Below, piece after piece: positions 10,490 to 20,985 of a DNA stretch of 64,000 bases (the stretch's first letter is position 1; each line of letters begins with the position of its first letter). A program made the translations under genes and the position numbers. The notes beneath the pieces were generated by a model, which saw nothing but the letters and a program-made list of their open reading frames with translations, was not told the DNA's origin and did not search any database. Source of the DNA: Bos javanicus (lineage: Eukaryota > Chordata > Mammalia > Artiodactyla > Bovidae); contig NC_083879.1 of NCBI RefSeq assembly GCF_032452875.1, positions 87,305,572 through 87,369,571 on the forward strand, written 5' to 3'.

Positions 10490-11533
10490 GCACCCACTCT
10501 AGGTGGTATGGAACGTGTGGACCTGAGACCTGCATTTATGTCAAAAATATTTTAAGCTTTAACTTGAGAAATTAGAGAGAAAAATGCAAGCAAAGAAGAT
10601 ACTATTTGTACAGTCTCATAATGTCAGTTGGTGTTTTCTAGTCAACAACTTGGTTTTCATTAAAAACATCTGAGAAAATGACGTCTTTCCCCTCAAACCA
10701 CAGACTTCCTCTCCCCCGTCACACCCTAACCCCAAACAGCTTCTCCCTCGGAAGACTGCAGAGGCCCTTCTGGGTCTAGTCACTCCCATCACACAAAGCT
10801 CTATTTTCCGAGCAATTTGCATCTCTCGGAAGGAACAGAAGGACCCTCTCAAGTCACTGACCCTCACGCTCCCTCTGACTGCAAACCGGAAGCTCGCGTC
10901 CACCGGCTAGGGAACAGCCTTTCATTCGGGAAAGATCTTGGCAAGAGCGGCAGACCGAGATTCTGTAATTACAGCCCAATCGATGCGCTAGCTCCTCCTC
11001 CCTGCGGTCCAGAAAGCGGTTATTTAAGTAACTTCTAATTACGTAAAAGGACAATACCTACAAACAAAAGAACAAACCGCCACTGTGATCCCACTGCTCA
11101 GAAATAATAGCCACACTGGCCTTTAGGTCCTCACACTCCAGATAATTTTTAGAGCATCCCAAGGTTTAAGCAAAAAGGCATCTTACTATGAACGCAACTT
11201 TGTAACCTGCCTTCCTTGCTTGACAGACACAACCCAACAAGGGGGCAGGACGTGCCCGCCTTGCACTCGGCAGGGCCCGGGCCAGGGCTGCAGAGCCAAA
11301 CAGTCACGCGGCCGAGGCCTGGAGGGATGGGGGCGTCCGGGCAGGAGGCACGGGACACCTAACAGAGCCGCCCCTGGGGGAGGCGAGGGTTGGAGCAGGA
11401 GCCCCTTCCGACCCGCCCCGGGGAGCAGCAGACAGTGTCACCCTCAACACGATCACTTATGTGGACCAATGGAAATGAAGAGCGGCCACTTCGTGCAATA
11501 CTCCTGCAGAGGACTAGACCAACCCAGCACTGA
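10490..11533. other. Intron 2, largely unrecognised
   Basis: AT-rich near 10530-10680, unique-looking after. About 11055-11222 faintly resembles an old L1 3' region (TTTGTAACCTGCCTTCCTTG). No exon seen. Confidence 0.3.
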
Positions 11534-11724
11534 AGTGAAAGTCAAAGTCGCTCAGTCGTGGCCGACTCTTTGCAACCCCAGGGACTACACAGTTCATGGA
11601 GTTCTCCAGGCCAGAATACTGGAGTGGGTTGCCTTTCCTTCTCCAGGGGAGCTTCCCAGGGATCAAACCGAGGTCTCCTGCATTGCAGGCAGATTCTTTA
11701 CCAACTGAGCTATGAGGGAAGCCC
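11534..11724 (-). mobile_element. Bov-tA SINE, minus strand
   Basis: Reads as reverse-complement Bov-tA: CGCTCAGTCGTGGCCGACTC, ACTGGAGTGGGTTGCC, then the reversed tRNA-Glu-like part GGCAGATTCTTTACCAACTG ending GAGGGAAGCCCC. No clear target-site duplication found. Confidence 0.9.
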
Positions 11725-12800
11725 CTCAAGAGCTCTGTTTCACTTTGTGTGTGTGTGCCCATGGCGTCAACATGCTCCTTTTACTGGATAAGGTGATGGG
11801 TTCCTCCAGGGGCAGACTTCAGCCCCATCTGCCCCAGCCCGGGGACCCCAGGATGCCTCGCAGGCGCACCATGGCCCCGAGCAGGGAGCCATCCAGCCCC
11901 AACCCTGACGACCCAGGTTCACAGAGCCTTAACATTTAAATCAAAGGTAAAGAAGTGATGACTTGTCATTTAAATGATTAAAAAGTATGGCTGTAAGAAG
12001 TTAAATGTGAACCAGTCCACTTGCAACATCAGGAAGATGCTGCTTTTGGGAGAACGGTAACCATTCCCAAATCACCTGCTGGAGGTGGCCTGGGGTGGAC
12101 AGAGGCTGGTTCTCCCTGAGGCATCTGACCCTGCGAGTCCCCGAGGACATGTGAGCACGGGTCCTGCACCAGACATGCAGGAGGGAAGGCAGGAGCCGTG
12201 AGCCAGGGCGTGGGTGGGCAGCATCCGGCAGCCCCAGGGTGTGGGGGCTGCCGCACAGGCAGGCCCAGCCTGAAGCCAGGGAAAGGAGGGAAGGGGTGAG
12301 TGTCTTCGCTCCACTCCTCACGCTCCAGCTGCACGTCAGGCTGTGGAAGGACAGAGCACACTGGGTGGGCTGACCCGCCCAGGCGGCCGAGCTCCCTCTG
12401 ATACCTCCCCTGGATGGGGCGCCAGACCCTGCGGGCTGTCGGGTTAAGACCAGACCAGGGCTCTTTGATTCTACAGCAACTTTATCAAACAAACAACCAA
12501 ACACCAAGGTGGTTACTGGAGGAGATTTGGGAGTTAGGGCCACGACACAGCAAGGCACGCAGCCGCCTCGGGGGGCAAGGCTGAGCCCCAGAGCCCGTCC
12601 GCGTCAGTGGCCTGTCCCAGGGGCGACGCCCTCCTGGCCTCGCGGGCGCGCTCCCCTCCCTCACAGCCACCGTCTGAGTCTGGGCCTGTGCCTCTGGGCG
12701 CTGCCCTCAGATGTGGCCCCTCAAGGGCTGAGCGGCATCCAGACGCCGCCTCCTTCCTGTGACCTTTCAGTGGCTTCTGGCCTTAGGAATTTCCACGGGG
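11725..12800. other. Intron 2, unrecognised
   Basis: GC-rich with CpG clusters near 12540-12660. No exon or named repeat. Confidence 0.35.
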
Positions 12801-12869
12801 TGTGTCCAGCAACCCCTCCACCTTCTGTGTCTCTAACCCTCTCTCACCCCTTTCATCCCTTTATGTCTC

Positions 12870-13330
12870 TGGGTATCTTTCAAATGTAATACCTTCAGTT
12901 TACCAATTTTCCCTTCGGCTATGTCTAATCAGCTATTTAACTCATTCACTGAGTTTTTCATATCAATTTTGGGGATCTTCATTTCTGGACATTCTATTTG
13001 AACTTTTCACAGGGGTTCAGGTGCTCCTCATCACTTCTTATCCTGCTGCTGTTTACGATCTTGTCTCTCACTACTCTGTGTTCACTAACCTTTGTTAGCT
13101 GACATTCTGTGAACTCTGCAAGTCTAATTCTGCTGTCTACTGTTTATCTTGGGAAATGCACGTGATGCTTTATTCCTGTGTTCTCTGTGCCTTTTCTCCT
13201 CTGAGCACAAGTTCCCTGGAATGCTATACTGGAGAATCTTGAGACCTAGATTGAAGAAGACTGGGTTTGCTTTCGACTGGCTCATCATTGCCTCGGCAGG
13301 TGTTACAAACCACTAACCCTGGACTGCATT
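12870..13330 (-). mobile_element. Old L1 3'-end fragment (L1M-like), minus strand
   Basis: TTCACTGAGTTTTTCATATC, ATTTCTGGACATTCTATTTG and following text match the reversed L1M 3' pattern in order. Heavily decayed. Confidence 0.45.
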
Positions 13331-13574
13331 AATACATGTGCATGGACTGTGGTTTCTAGACCACAGAGTGTGGTATGGATTCAGGTTGCACACTCACAAG
13401 AGCCAGCTCTGCTTGCGAGTGTTTGGCGCCAAGTGGAGGCTGTCCCCCTCGCTGGCTTCCTTTACAGGCAGGTTCCTTGCTCTCGCCCTCACACTGTAGT
13501 CAAGGTCCAGGGAGCAGCGTGGCCCCCACCAGTGTGAATAAGGTTTTCGCCTCAACACTAAACATAGTCATATT

Positions 13575-14615
13575 ATAAACCAGTTTTTAAACTGAAGCAT
13601 ACTCGGTTGACAACGTGTTTCAGGTTCACAGCAAAGTGGTCCCCCCCACACACACACATTCTTTGTCAGATTTTCTTCCATTATAGGCTATTGCAAGATA
13701 TTGAATATAGTTCTCTGTGCTTACAAGAGGTCTTTGCTGTTTATCTATTTTATATATAGTGGTGCGCATATGTTAACCCCTCTCCCCTCCCCCACTATAC
13801 CCTTTGGTAACCATCAGTTTGTTTTCTATGTCTGTCTATTTCTGGTTTGTAAGTAAGTTCATTTGTATTTTTTCTTTTAGATTCCACATGTCAGCAGTAC
13901 TGTACGATATTATTTTCTGTCTGACTCACTTTACTTAGTGTGACCATTTCTAGGTCCATCCATGTTTCTGCAAATGGCATTATTTCATTCTTTTTTACGG
14001 CCAAGTAGTATTTCATCGTGTGTGTGTGTATACACACCTTCTCTATTCATCTGTTGACGCACTTGAGGTTCTTTGCATGTTCTTGCTACTGTAAACAGTG
14101 CTGCAGTGAACACTGGCATGCGTGCATCTTATTGAATGATGGCTTTCTCTGGATGTACACTCAGGACTCGGACTACTGGATCATACAGTAGTTCTGTTTT
14201 CAGTTTTTTAACTAAAAAAAACTTGTGTCTTGCATAGTTTAGTTTCGATCTGCTTTCCTCTAATAGTTAGCAATGCTGAACATCTTTTCATGTGCCTGCT
14301 GGCTCTCTGTATGTCTTTGGAGAAATGTCTAGGTCTTCGGCCCATTTTCTGATTGGGTTGTTTGGTTTTTTGACATTAAGCTGTATGAGCTATTTATATA
14401 TTTTGGACCTTAATCATTTGTCAGTAGTGTCATTTGCATATACTTTCTCTAATTCCATAGGTTGTCTTTTCATCTTGTTTATGGTTTCCTTAAAAAAGGA
14501 AACAACTATACAAAAGTGTTTACATTTAGCTAGGTCCCATTTGCTTATTGTTTCATATTTTTGTAGGCTCTTGGAATTATTTTGTGCAAATTTGTCTATT
14601 TGCTGTCAGCTTTAA
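13575..14615 (-). mobile_element. L1 fragment, minus strand
   Basis: Plus-strand text follows reversed L1 from the 3' UTR (CAGCAAAGTGG near 13630, TTGAATATAGTTCTCTGTGC near 13702) into ORF2 (GGTCCATCCATGTTTCTGCA, TGGATCATACAGTAGTTCTG, CTTTTCATGTGCCTGCTGGC, GATTGGGTTGTTTGGTTTTT). An internal deletion joins TTTTTTAACTAAAAAAAA to a later ORF2 segment near 14220. Inactive. Confidence 0.8.
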
Positions 14616-14654
14616 CTTTCTGCTTTCAGCACTCCTGGCCTTATCTTGTATATT

Positions 14655-14695
14655 AGATAAGCACTCAATAAATATTAGTTGAGCTAATGAATACA
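14655..14695 (+). mobile_element. MIR 3' tail fragment
   Basis: GATAAGCACTCAATAAATAT followed by TAGTTGAGCTAATGAA matches the MIR 3' end pattern. Confidence 0.5.
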
Positions 14696-14779
14696 TTAAC
14701 CTTAAAAGTTAGCATATTAACACTGCCTGTGTGGAAAGCATGAATGGGGAGTGAGGGTCAGAAAGAGCGTGTGCTCTGG

Positions 14780-15080
14780 GCCCTCCTGAGCTATCTGACC
14801 CTCCTGGAATTACCCAGGCCCTCCTGGAGTTACCCGGCCCTCCTGGAGGTACCTGGCCCCCCTGGAGCTACCCGGCCCCCATGGAGTTACCCAGGCCCTC
14901 CTGTAGTTACCTGGCCCCCCTGGAATTACCCAGCCCCCCTGGAGGTACCTGGCCCCCCCTGGAGCTACCCGGTCCCCCTGGAGTTACCCAGGCCCTCCTG
15001 TAGTTATCCGGCCCCCCTGGAGTTAACCGCCCCCCCTGGAGTTACCCAGCCCCTCTGGAGTTACCCGGGCCCCCTGGAGG
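14780..15080 (+). repeat. 22-23-bp minisatellite, about 13 copies
   Basis: The unit is close to CCCCCCTGGAGTTACCCGG with variants GGAATTACC, GGAGGTACC, GGAGCTACC and TGTAGTTACC. The order of variants recurs, so a block of about 4-5 units has itself been duplicated. C-rich on plus, hence G-rich in RASA3 pre-mRNA (GGGGGG per unit). Confidence 0.93.
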
Positions 15081-15990
15081 GCCGGCCCCTGGGACAGCCT
15101 CCAGGGCTGCCCTGGTTCTGGCCGCCCGCCCCGCTCCCCCCACCCCCCCGCTGACAACACCACTACACCCCGGCTTATGTGCAGCCCACAGTCTCCCCTC
15201 TCTGCCCCCAGAGCACAGTGTCTTGTGCCACCACAACCAGAAAGTATGGTTTCTATTTCTAAACTCGTAAGAAATATTTTTAGGAATGGTCCTCACTTCT
15301 TGCCCTCACCTGAGGCAGAGGTTCCTCAACAGAGTCGCTTCCCAGAGACCCTCACCCAGCAGGTCTGCAGGGAGCCCAGTTTCACAGGAATCGATGCTAA
15401 TTCTCCAGGTTTATGATCCTCTAACAGGGACTATTTAAACACAGAAGGACTCCTCTCCTGGGGAGCTCACAGAAATAACCCTTGCAGGTTATCCCAAAGC
15501 CACACTAGAGTCTTGACAAACTCCTCAGTCTTCTCGTTTTGCTTCAACAAATCACTTCAGAGGATGCGAAGTGTGGACTGAAATAACACAGGACCTTGGG
15601 AGCCGCCCTGCTAGTGTGGGCAGAGACAGGGCAGATGGTAAAGGGAAGTGTCTCCATGTTTCGGGGGCAGGAGATCTTAACGGTTTCTAAAACTTAAGTT
15701 CATTAAGTCATCAGAACGTGCTGTTTGTTCCCACTTAGAAGCAGCAATAAGCAAGGATATAATTCATCTGCTAAAAATGTTCTCAAACCCAAAATAGCTC
15801 TGTGGATGGACCCAGACAACCCACAGTCCTAAGCCGAGGGCGGGGCCGCAGCCAGAGCCTAGCTTGTGCTGGTCGAGACCCCACCCGGCTCTGTGTTTCT
15901 CCCAGACCCACATCCCAGCCCCACCCACCTGCCAGGCAGCAAGGCACCGCCCCCAGCATGCTGTGACCACAGATGCTACAGTTCCTACCC
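15081..15990. other. Intron 2, possible MER5-like piece
   Basis: About 15300-15425 (CAGAGGTTCCTCAACAGAGT then GATGCTAATTCTCCAGG) weakly resembles a MER5-type element. The rest is unrecognised, with a C-run at about 15140-15150. Confidence 0.25.
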
Positions 15991-16046
15991 TAGGGTGGGG
16001 TCCCTAGGGTGGGGTCCATAGGGTGGGGTTCCTAGGGTGGGGTCGG
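15991..16046 (+). repeat. 14-bp G-rich tandem array, 4 units
   Basis: TAGGGTGGGGTCCC repeated four times with exact 14-bp spacing; the third base triplet at the unit end varies. Eight G-runs of 3-4 within 56 bp satisfy the quadruplex pattern on the plus (RASA3 template) strand. It lies 514 bp inside intron 2 from the exon 2 donor. It resembles but is not the TTAGGG telomere repeat. Confidence 0.95.
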
Positions 16047-16559
16047 GGCCAGGGGGCCTGGAGCTGGTGGGAAATTCGAATCACAGCCCACTGGAACCAA
16101 CTGGAACCAATCGGGCTTGAACAGGCTCTCCGGGGATTCCTATACAAGCTGACCTGTTTCTTTTGCTGCAAACTCCTCTGTCTCGAGGCCTGAACTCTCC
16201 TTTTCTCACCTGATCCCCACACCTCGAATTCCATCGGCAAGCGTTCTCGAGGCCTCTGACCTCTGTGGGCAGTGATTTCTACACTCATCTTGAGCCTCCT
16301 TAGGAAAAGGAAGATGGTAAAAAAGCTTCCCAAATGTTTATGCTCTGAAATCCACGATCCTGTTGCACCAGTTCATCTGGACTTAGGACGTTCCTACCCA
16401 CCTCCCAGCAGACAGACAGCCTCTGCTCTGTCCTCCCACCCAGTCCTGGACACTAGGAGCATTCAGGGACCATCAGCTCATAACTGCCCAGTGAGCCAAG
16501 AGACAAGGAGATGGAAGGTCAGAGATTATCAGCCTCAAACAGAGCAGCAGCAGACATAC
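16047..16559. other. Intron 2, 5' end
   Basis: Unique sequence from the G-rich array to the exon 2 donor at 16559. No other feature seen. Confidence 0.5.
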
Positions 16560-16677
16560 CAGAGTGATTTCTCCACGACTTTGGTCCTGAAAACCTCCTC
16601 CTGGTCGAGGTTCACTGTGCAGTAACAATCACGCATCTTGTTTGGCCCCGGGTATGTGGGAAGATTTTTGGCTTCAC
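16560..16677 (-). CDS. RASA3: RASA3 coding exon 2 (C2A domain, residues 19-58)
   Basis: The 118-bp exon lies between a TTTGCTTTTAG acceptor and a GTATGT donor. Its 38 complete codons cover residues 20-57, including EAKNLP, YPGP, KMRDCYC, NLDQEEVFRT and VVEKSL; the ends complete Gly19 and begin Cys58. This is the first calcium-loop region of C2A. Around P28-D35 the usual first loop aspartate is replaced by a Pro/Gly-rich stretch and only the Asp before Cys-Tyr (D35) remains, in keeping with the reported calcium-independent behaviour of RASA3 C2 domains. Compared with the human protein as I remember it, T26, N31 and V52 look like substitutions; that comparison needs an alignment. No stop or frameshift is present. 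Confidence 0.96.
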
Positions 16678-16963
16678 CTAAAAGCAAATGTAAATCATCC
16701 ATTTAGCATGGAATTATTTAGTCTCCTAGTTAATCTGAGACATCTTTCCCAATAATGGGTTTATTCCACAGCAAGGCGCCTGCTCACTTCTGCATATTCT
16801 GTACGTTTTCTCATCACCACCAGTCAAGGTGCTGAAGGAAAAACTGTTTGCACTGTTACAAGAAGGTGACATGCATAACCCTCTAAAACAATGGATCCTG
16901 TAAAAGCAGGAATCCATCAGCCCAGAAATTAAGGATTGTTTCCTTTTACCCACATTTAGTCAG

Positions 16964-17085
16964 TTCAGTTCAGTCACTCAGTCGTGTCCAACTCTGCAAT
17001 GCCATGGACTGCGGCACGCCAGGCCTCCCTGTCCATCGCCAATTCCTGGAGTTTACGCAAACTCATGTCCGTTGGGTCAGTGATT
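16964..17085 (-). mobile_element. BovB 3'-end fragment, minus strand
   Basis: GTTCAGTTCAGTCACTCAGT, GCCATGGACTGCGGCACGCC and CTCATGTCCGTTGGGTCAGT are the reversed 3' terminus of BovB, only about 120 bp. It lies 290 bp upstream of the exon 2 acceptor. Confidence 0.88.
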
Positions 17086-17108
17086 AGCCCCTTTAATATT
17101 TTTAATGT

Positions 17109-17119
17109 TTAAATCATGG
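17109..17119 (+). repeat. Target-site duplication, left copy (Bov-tA)
   Basis: TTAAATCATGG, paired with TTAAATTATGG at 17328-17338 (one mismatch in 11), flanking the Bov-tA. Confidence 0.75.
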
Positions 17120-17327
17120 TGTGTGTTAATCCCTCAGTCGTGTCTGACTCTTTGCGACCACATAGACTGTAGCCCACCAGGCTCCTCTGTCCGTGGAATT
17201 CTCCAGGCAAGAATATTGGAGTAGGTAGCCATTTACTTCTGCAGGGGATCTTCCCAACCCAGGGATTAAACCTGCGTCTCCTGCACTGCAGGCAGATTCT
17301 TTACCATCTGAGCCACCAGGGAAGACC
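17120..17327 (-). mobile_element. Bov-tA SINE, minus strand
   Basis: Reversed Bov-tA: CCCTCAGTCGTGTCTGACTC, then TTCTCCAGGCAAGAATATTG, then the tRNA-like half GCAGATTCTTTACCATCTGA and CCACCAGGGAAGA. Flanked by an 11-bp target duplication with one difference. Confidence 0.92.
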
Positions 17328-17338
17328 TTAAATTATGG
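17328..17338 (+). repeat. Target-site duplication, right copy (Bov-tA)
   Basis: TTAAATTATGG, partner of 17109-17119. Confidence 0.75.
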
Positions 17339-17690
17339 TAAGATACACAGAAATTTAAAGTATCCTCTCACTCCCCTTTAAGCATACAGCTCAGCGGCAC
17401 CCTCGTTAACTACAGCACGCTTGCACAATCGACCTCAAGAACCCTTTCATCTCAGAACACTGAAACCCTTCTCCCATGAGACAACAAGCCCCATTTCCGC
17501 TCCTGCAGCCTGCTCCTGGCTTCGGTCTCTGTGGCCGTGGCGACCCCAGGGGCCTCACAGGAGTGGGGTCACTGTGCTTGTCCTTCTGGGCCCGGCTCAT
17601 GTCACTCAATGCCGTGTCCTCAAGGCTCACCCATGTCCTGGCCTGACGCAGCATCCCCTTCTTTCCCGAGGCTGACACTTGCTTATCTAT
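17336..17690 (-). mobile_element. Old L1 3' UTR fragment (L1M-like), minus strand
   Basis: GGTAAGATACACAGAAATTT, CATACAGCTCAGCGGCACCC, AACACTGAAACCCTTCTCCC and GTCCTCAAGGCTCACCCATG follow, in order and spacing, the reversed L1M 3' region common in mammals. The Bov-tA above sits at its edge. Confidence 0.65.
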
Positions 17691-20600
17691 TAATCCCCAG
17701 CTCTCTGTTTATTCTGATTAATTTGATACTATTAGGTCAAAGCTGGGGTAATAACCAAGGTTCACAAAGAGTCGGAAACGACTGAAGTACCTCGGCACGC
17801 ACGCACAAACAACAACGCCAGCGAGGAGACGTCCAGGGGACCAGCTGCGCCCGTGCCCCTCTCTGCGCGTTGGGAGGCCCACGGCGCCTGTGACCCCGGG
17901 TCTGACTGGAGACCGCCGGCAAAGTCACAGCTGCCGGGCCCTCTGCCAGGAGCCGGGGCGAGCTCGCTGCGGGCCACCGTGGGCCCTCTGCTTGTGGACC
18001 AAGCGAGAGCAGAGGGGGCTTCTCCTCCCAGGTCAGAAGGAAGGAACCCCCTCAAAGAGCTCCTGCCCCCCAGGGGCCTCCTGTTCCCCAGCTGGGGGTC
18101 TGAGGGCCCCAGACACAGGGGCAGGGAGGGGGCAGTCCCGGCGCGGCGACACCTGCCAGCACCACCCAGGGCCGCACCCCCGCCCCTGGTAAAAGCTGAA
18201 GGAAAAACAACAACAACAGAAACCAAACTGAAACCAGAGCAGAAGTTCCTCGGCGCTCGGCACCCAGAACGGCCACACCTCCACCCCACGAACGTGCTTG
18301 ACTCTGCTCTCGGGGAAACACGCAGTTTGCAGCTTCCTGCTGCAGTCTCTGAAGGGCAGAGGCGAGTTTGCGAGCCCGAAGCCTCTATTTCAAGCTTTTC
18401 ATTAATGTCATCACTTGGGACGGAGCAAAGCAACACGTTAAAGAAGCCATGCAATAACCGAGTGGATGTTTTCTGTGCCAATAAATCGAGTGTTCTGAGG
18501 CTTCCCAGCAGCCCTGGCTGCAACCTGAACACACACAGCTGCTGCACTCTGGGGACCTGCCGCACCTGCCTGGGACCCCAGGCCTCCCCTTGGAGCCTCA
18601 GCTTCCCAACCATGAGGCGTGAGGACACACACCCCAGGTTCCTCTAACTCAAAAGCTTCTGCGGGGTTTTCCTGCGGGAATCGTCAGGGAATCATCAGTG
18701 ACTCTCAGATGGTGAAGAAAAAGAAGTAACCAATGAATGTTTTCCTACGATTACCCCCATGACACCTCAATACTGCAAGGCCCTGGACACCAGGCCACTC
18801 CACGGCAGCTGGGCATAGAAACACAGACAAGCTGAGAAGGGCACGTGATTCCATGCAGCTTCCAGCCCCGTCATGCAGTGTCTAGAGACAGATTTTCCAT
18901 GCGCTCCTGGCAGAGGCAAACACTCGCGTGTGCTCACACAGGTGCACGCAGACCGTGACGAGCCGCATCCGAAGGGGCCCATCGACTTCCTGCCCGCTTC
19001 CCGGACTGATGCTCACAAGCCTTCCCCCGAAACCACTCCGACTTCCCTGCTGACACTGCTAGGGTGTGACTGCACTTCCTGTTGGAATTCTTTTTTTTGG
19101 CAAGAAATGAGATATTTGGCTGCAAGTGCTTGTGTTTCTTAAAAGTAGAATTAAATCTTTTTTTTTAAAGTCTTACTGGAGCTGGCCTCTAGTGGAAAAC
19201 ACAGGACAGGGATTTTTCCTGTTTATTCTTCTAAGATCCTCAAAACACAAGCAGCAGCAGTTGACACTTCTCTTCAAGAACAGAAGAGATGGAAATGCCT
19301 TCTCTGAACAACCAGTTAAAACTGTGAGACGATGAACATGGCCTCCCACCCCCCGCCCCACCCCCACAGCTACAGAAACGTCCTGGTTGCTATGACGATG
19401 GCATCAGAGACCAGCCAGGCGCCGAAGCCAGTGTTAACAAGTGACTCAGGCCAGGAGGGCGGGGAGGAGGCCGGCACCCCATCTGGCCACGTTGTCTGCC
19501 GGGCCCTGCATGTGGGGGCCCCGCCAGGGCCACGGGGGCAGGGGTGGGTCCCAGCCACACCACAGCAGATGATGTCTCTTCCACAGGCGTCACTTATGCC
19601 AAAGGCTGGAGGTCGGTTTCTTCCTGACTACAAGTTATGGGGCCTTTTCGTCCCTCAAGTGAGAAGAGAGATGTGGTTTTTTTTTTATGTGTGGAGCTGT
19701 TTACCTAAGAAGGCAAAGTCATGCCTGGTATTCAGTAGGTGGTGATTATTTGATAAATGAATGGATGGATAAATGCCTGCAAAGAAAAAGGAAAGTAAAC
19801 TGGTTTCATTCTAAGAGCCAAATAAGTCACATTATCAAATGCGTCCCTCCTGTTAACCACGACTCCAAAACGTATCCTGTTCACCCAGAGTGACTGTCTG
19901 CTGGTGGGTTGATCCAGACGGCAAATCTGTGCCAAGTATCATCTCTGAATGCTGAATTTACTGACAGACATAAAAGGCGGCACCTAAAAGCCCGTGATAA
20001 ACCAGCGCTGAAGCAGCAAACCCGTCTCTTATTAAGGTGTCAGGCCGTGGTTCCTGGCCGCTGCTGGCCACGCTCCACGCACACTCCAGGCGGTCACAGC
20101 CAGAAAGACCCAGCCCCGCAGAGGGCTGGTCTCCAGCCTGACCCAGCAGAGGGGCAGGCCTCCTAAGGGCCATGGGTGGTCTCTGCAGCTCCACCAGCTT
20201 CAGCCCAGACCAGGAAGCCCACTGCCCTGCAGGGCCAGCAGCGTGGTCTACACCCCAAGAGGCCGTCGCTGGTCCAGCCGGCCCGGCCCCCACATCCACG
20301 GGCTCACCTCCAAGGGGCTCTGACCTCGGCTGCTGCCCTCACCTGCCCCTGGGAAGACGCCCAGCGGTGAGCCGGGGCCTCAGATTTGCCGTGTCCACGA
20401 AGCGCGGGACCTTTGCTCTGTCCTACTACGTAGGCTGGTCCTCAGTTCAGCTACAGGCCAAACTCTGTAACCACATGTGACCAGCTGCAGGAGCCCCAGA
20501 CCCTCGTCCTGCAGAGACAGCCCTTCTCAGCCCTCCCCGCGCACAGGGGCAGGACCTGGTGAGGGAGCCACAGCCCCCGGGCTCCCGTCTGCTCTCTCCA

Positions 20601-20768
20601 AGTGCCTACAGGGCTACGGAGTCTGGTGGCCAGCGTAGCTCCTTGTAAGTATGTAAAAGCCCATTCCCCACCGGAGATCAGTTTCATGATGAAAACATTC
20701 TCTTTCCTTGACTATGTTTTTGACTGCCTTGCTATTTTCTTTTAACACTTGATATTAAATAGAACAGC
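17691..20768. other. Intron 1, 3' part: CpG-dense patch, Bov-A tail and MIR
   Basis: A short Bov-A tail (CAAAGAGTCGGAAACGACTG, 17766-17785) is followed by a CpG-dense stretch at about 17820-18330, 1.1-1.7 kb upstream of exon 2. About 19700-19765 (ATGCCTGGTATTCAGTAGGT then GATAAATGAATGG) is a MIR 3' tail on plus. Poly-T runs at about 19090 and 19158. No coding exon recognised. Confidence 0.4.
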
Positions 20769-20769
20769 T

Positions 20770-20985
20770 TCTCAGATGGCTCAGGGGTAAAAAGACCCCG
20801 CCTGTCAACGCAGCAGAGACACAGAACTGACGCAGCTTGGTCCCTGGGTCGGGAAGATTCCCTGGAGGAGGAAGTGGCCCCCACTCCAGTATTCCTGCCT
20901 GGGATATTCCATGGACAGAGGAGCCTGGTGGGCCACAGTCCATGGTGTCGCCAAGAGTCGGACAACTGAGCGACCGAGCACACAC
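20770..20985 (+). mobile_element. Bov-tA SINE, plus strand
   Basis: GCTTCTCAGATGGCTCAGGG starts the tRNA-Glu-like half; GGTCCCTGGGTCGGGAAGAT, CCCACTCCAGTATTCCTGCC and AAGAGTCGGACAACTGAGCG complete it. An imperfect target duplication is possible (ATTAAATAGAA upstream, ATTAAAAGAAA downstream). An insertion of about 20 bases disrupts the B box region. Confidence 0.88.

Larger units (their letters stand above)
8062..16559 (-). other. RASA3: RASA3 intron 2
   Basis: About 8.5 kb between the GTATGT donor and CTCTGTCTAG acceptor. It holds three G/C-rich tandem arrays (10039-10489, 14780-15080, 15991-16046), one Bov-tA, a MIR tail and two old L1 fragments. Confidence 0.94.

Noticed and set aside
15991..16046. 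Interstitial telomere repeat
   Set aside because: The period is 14 bp (TAGGGTGGGGTCCC), not 6, with no TTAGGG unit.
17853..18647. 264- and 288-residue ORFs on opposite strands
   Set aside because: They overlap each other in GC-rich intron 1 DNA, contain no recognisable domain, and lack splice context.
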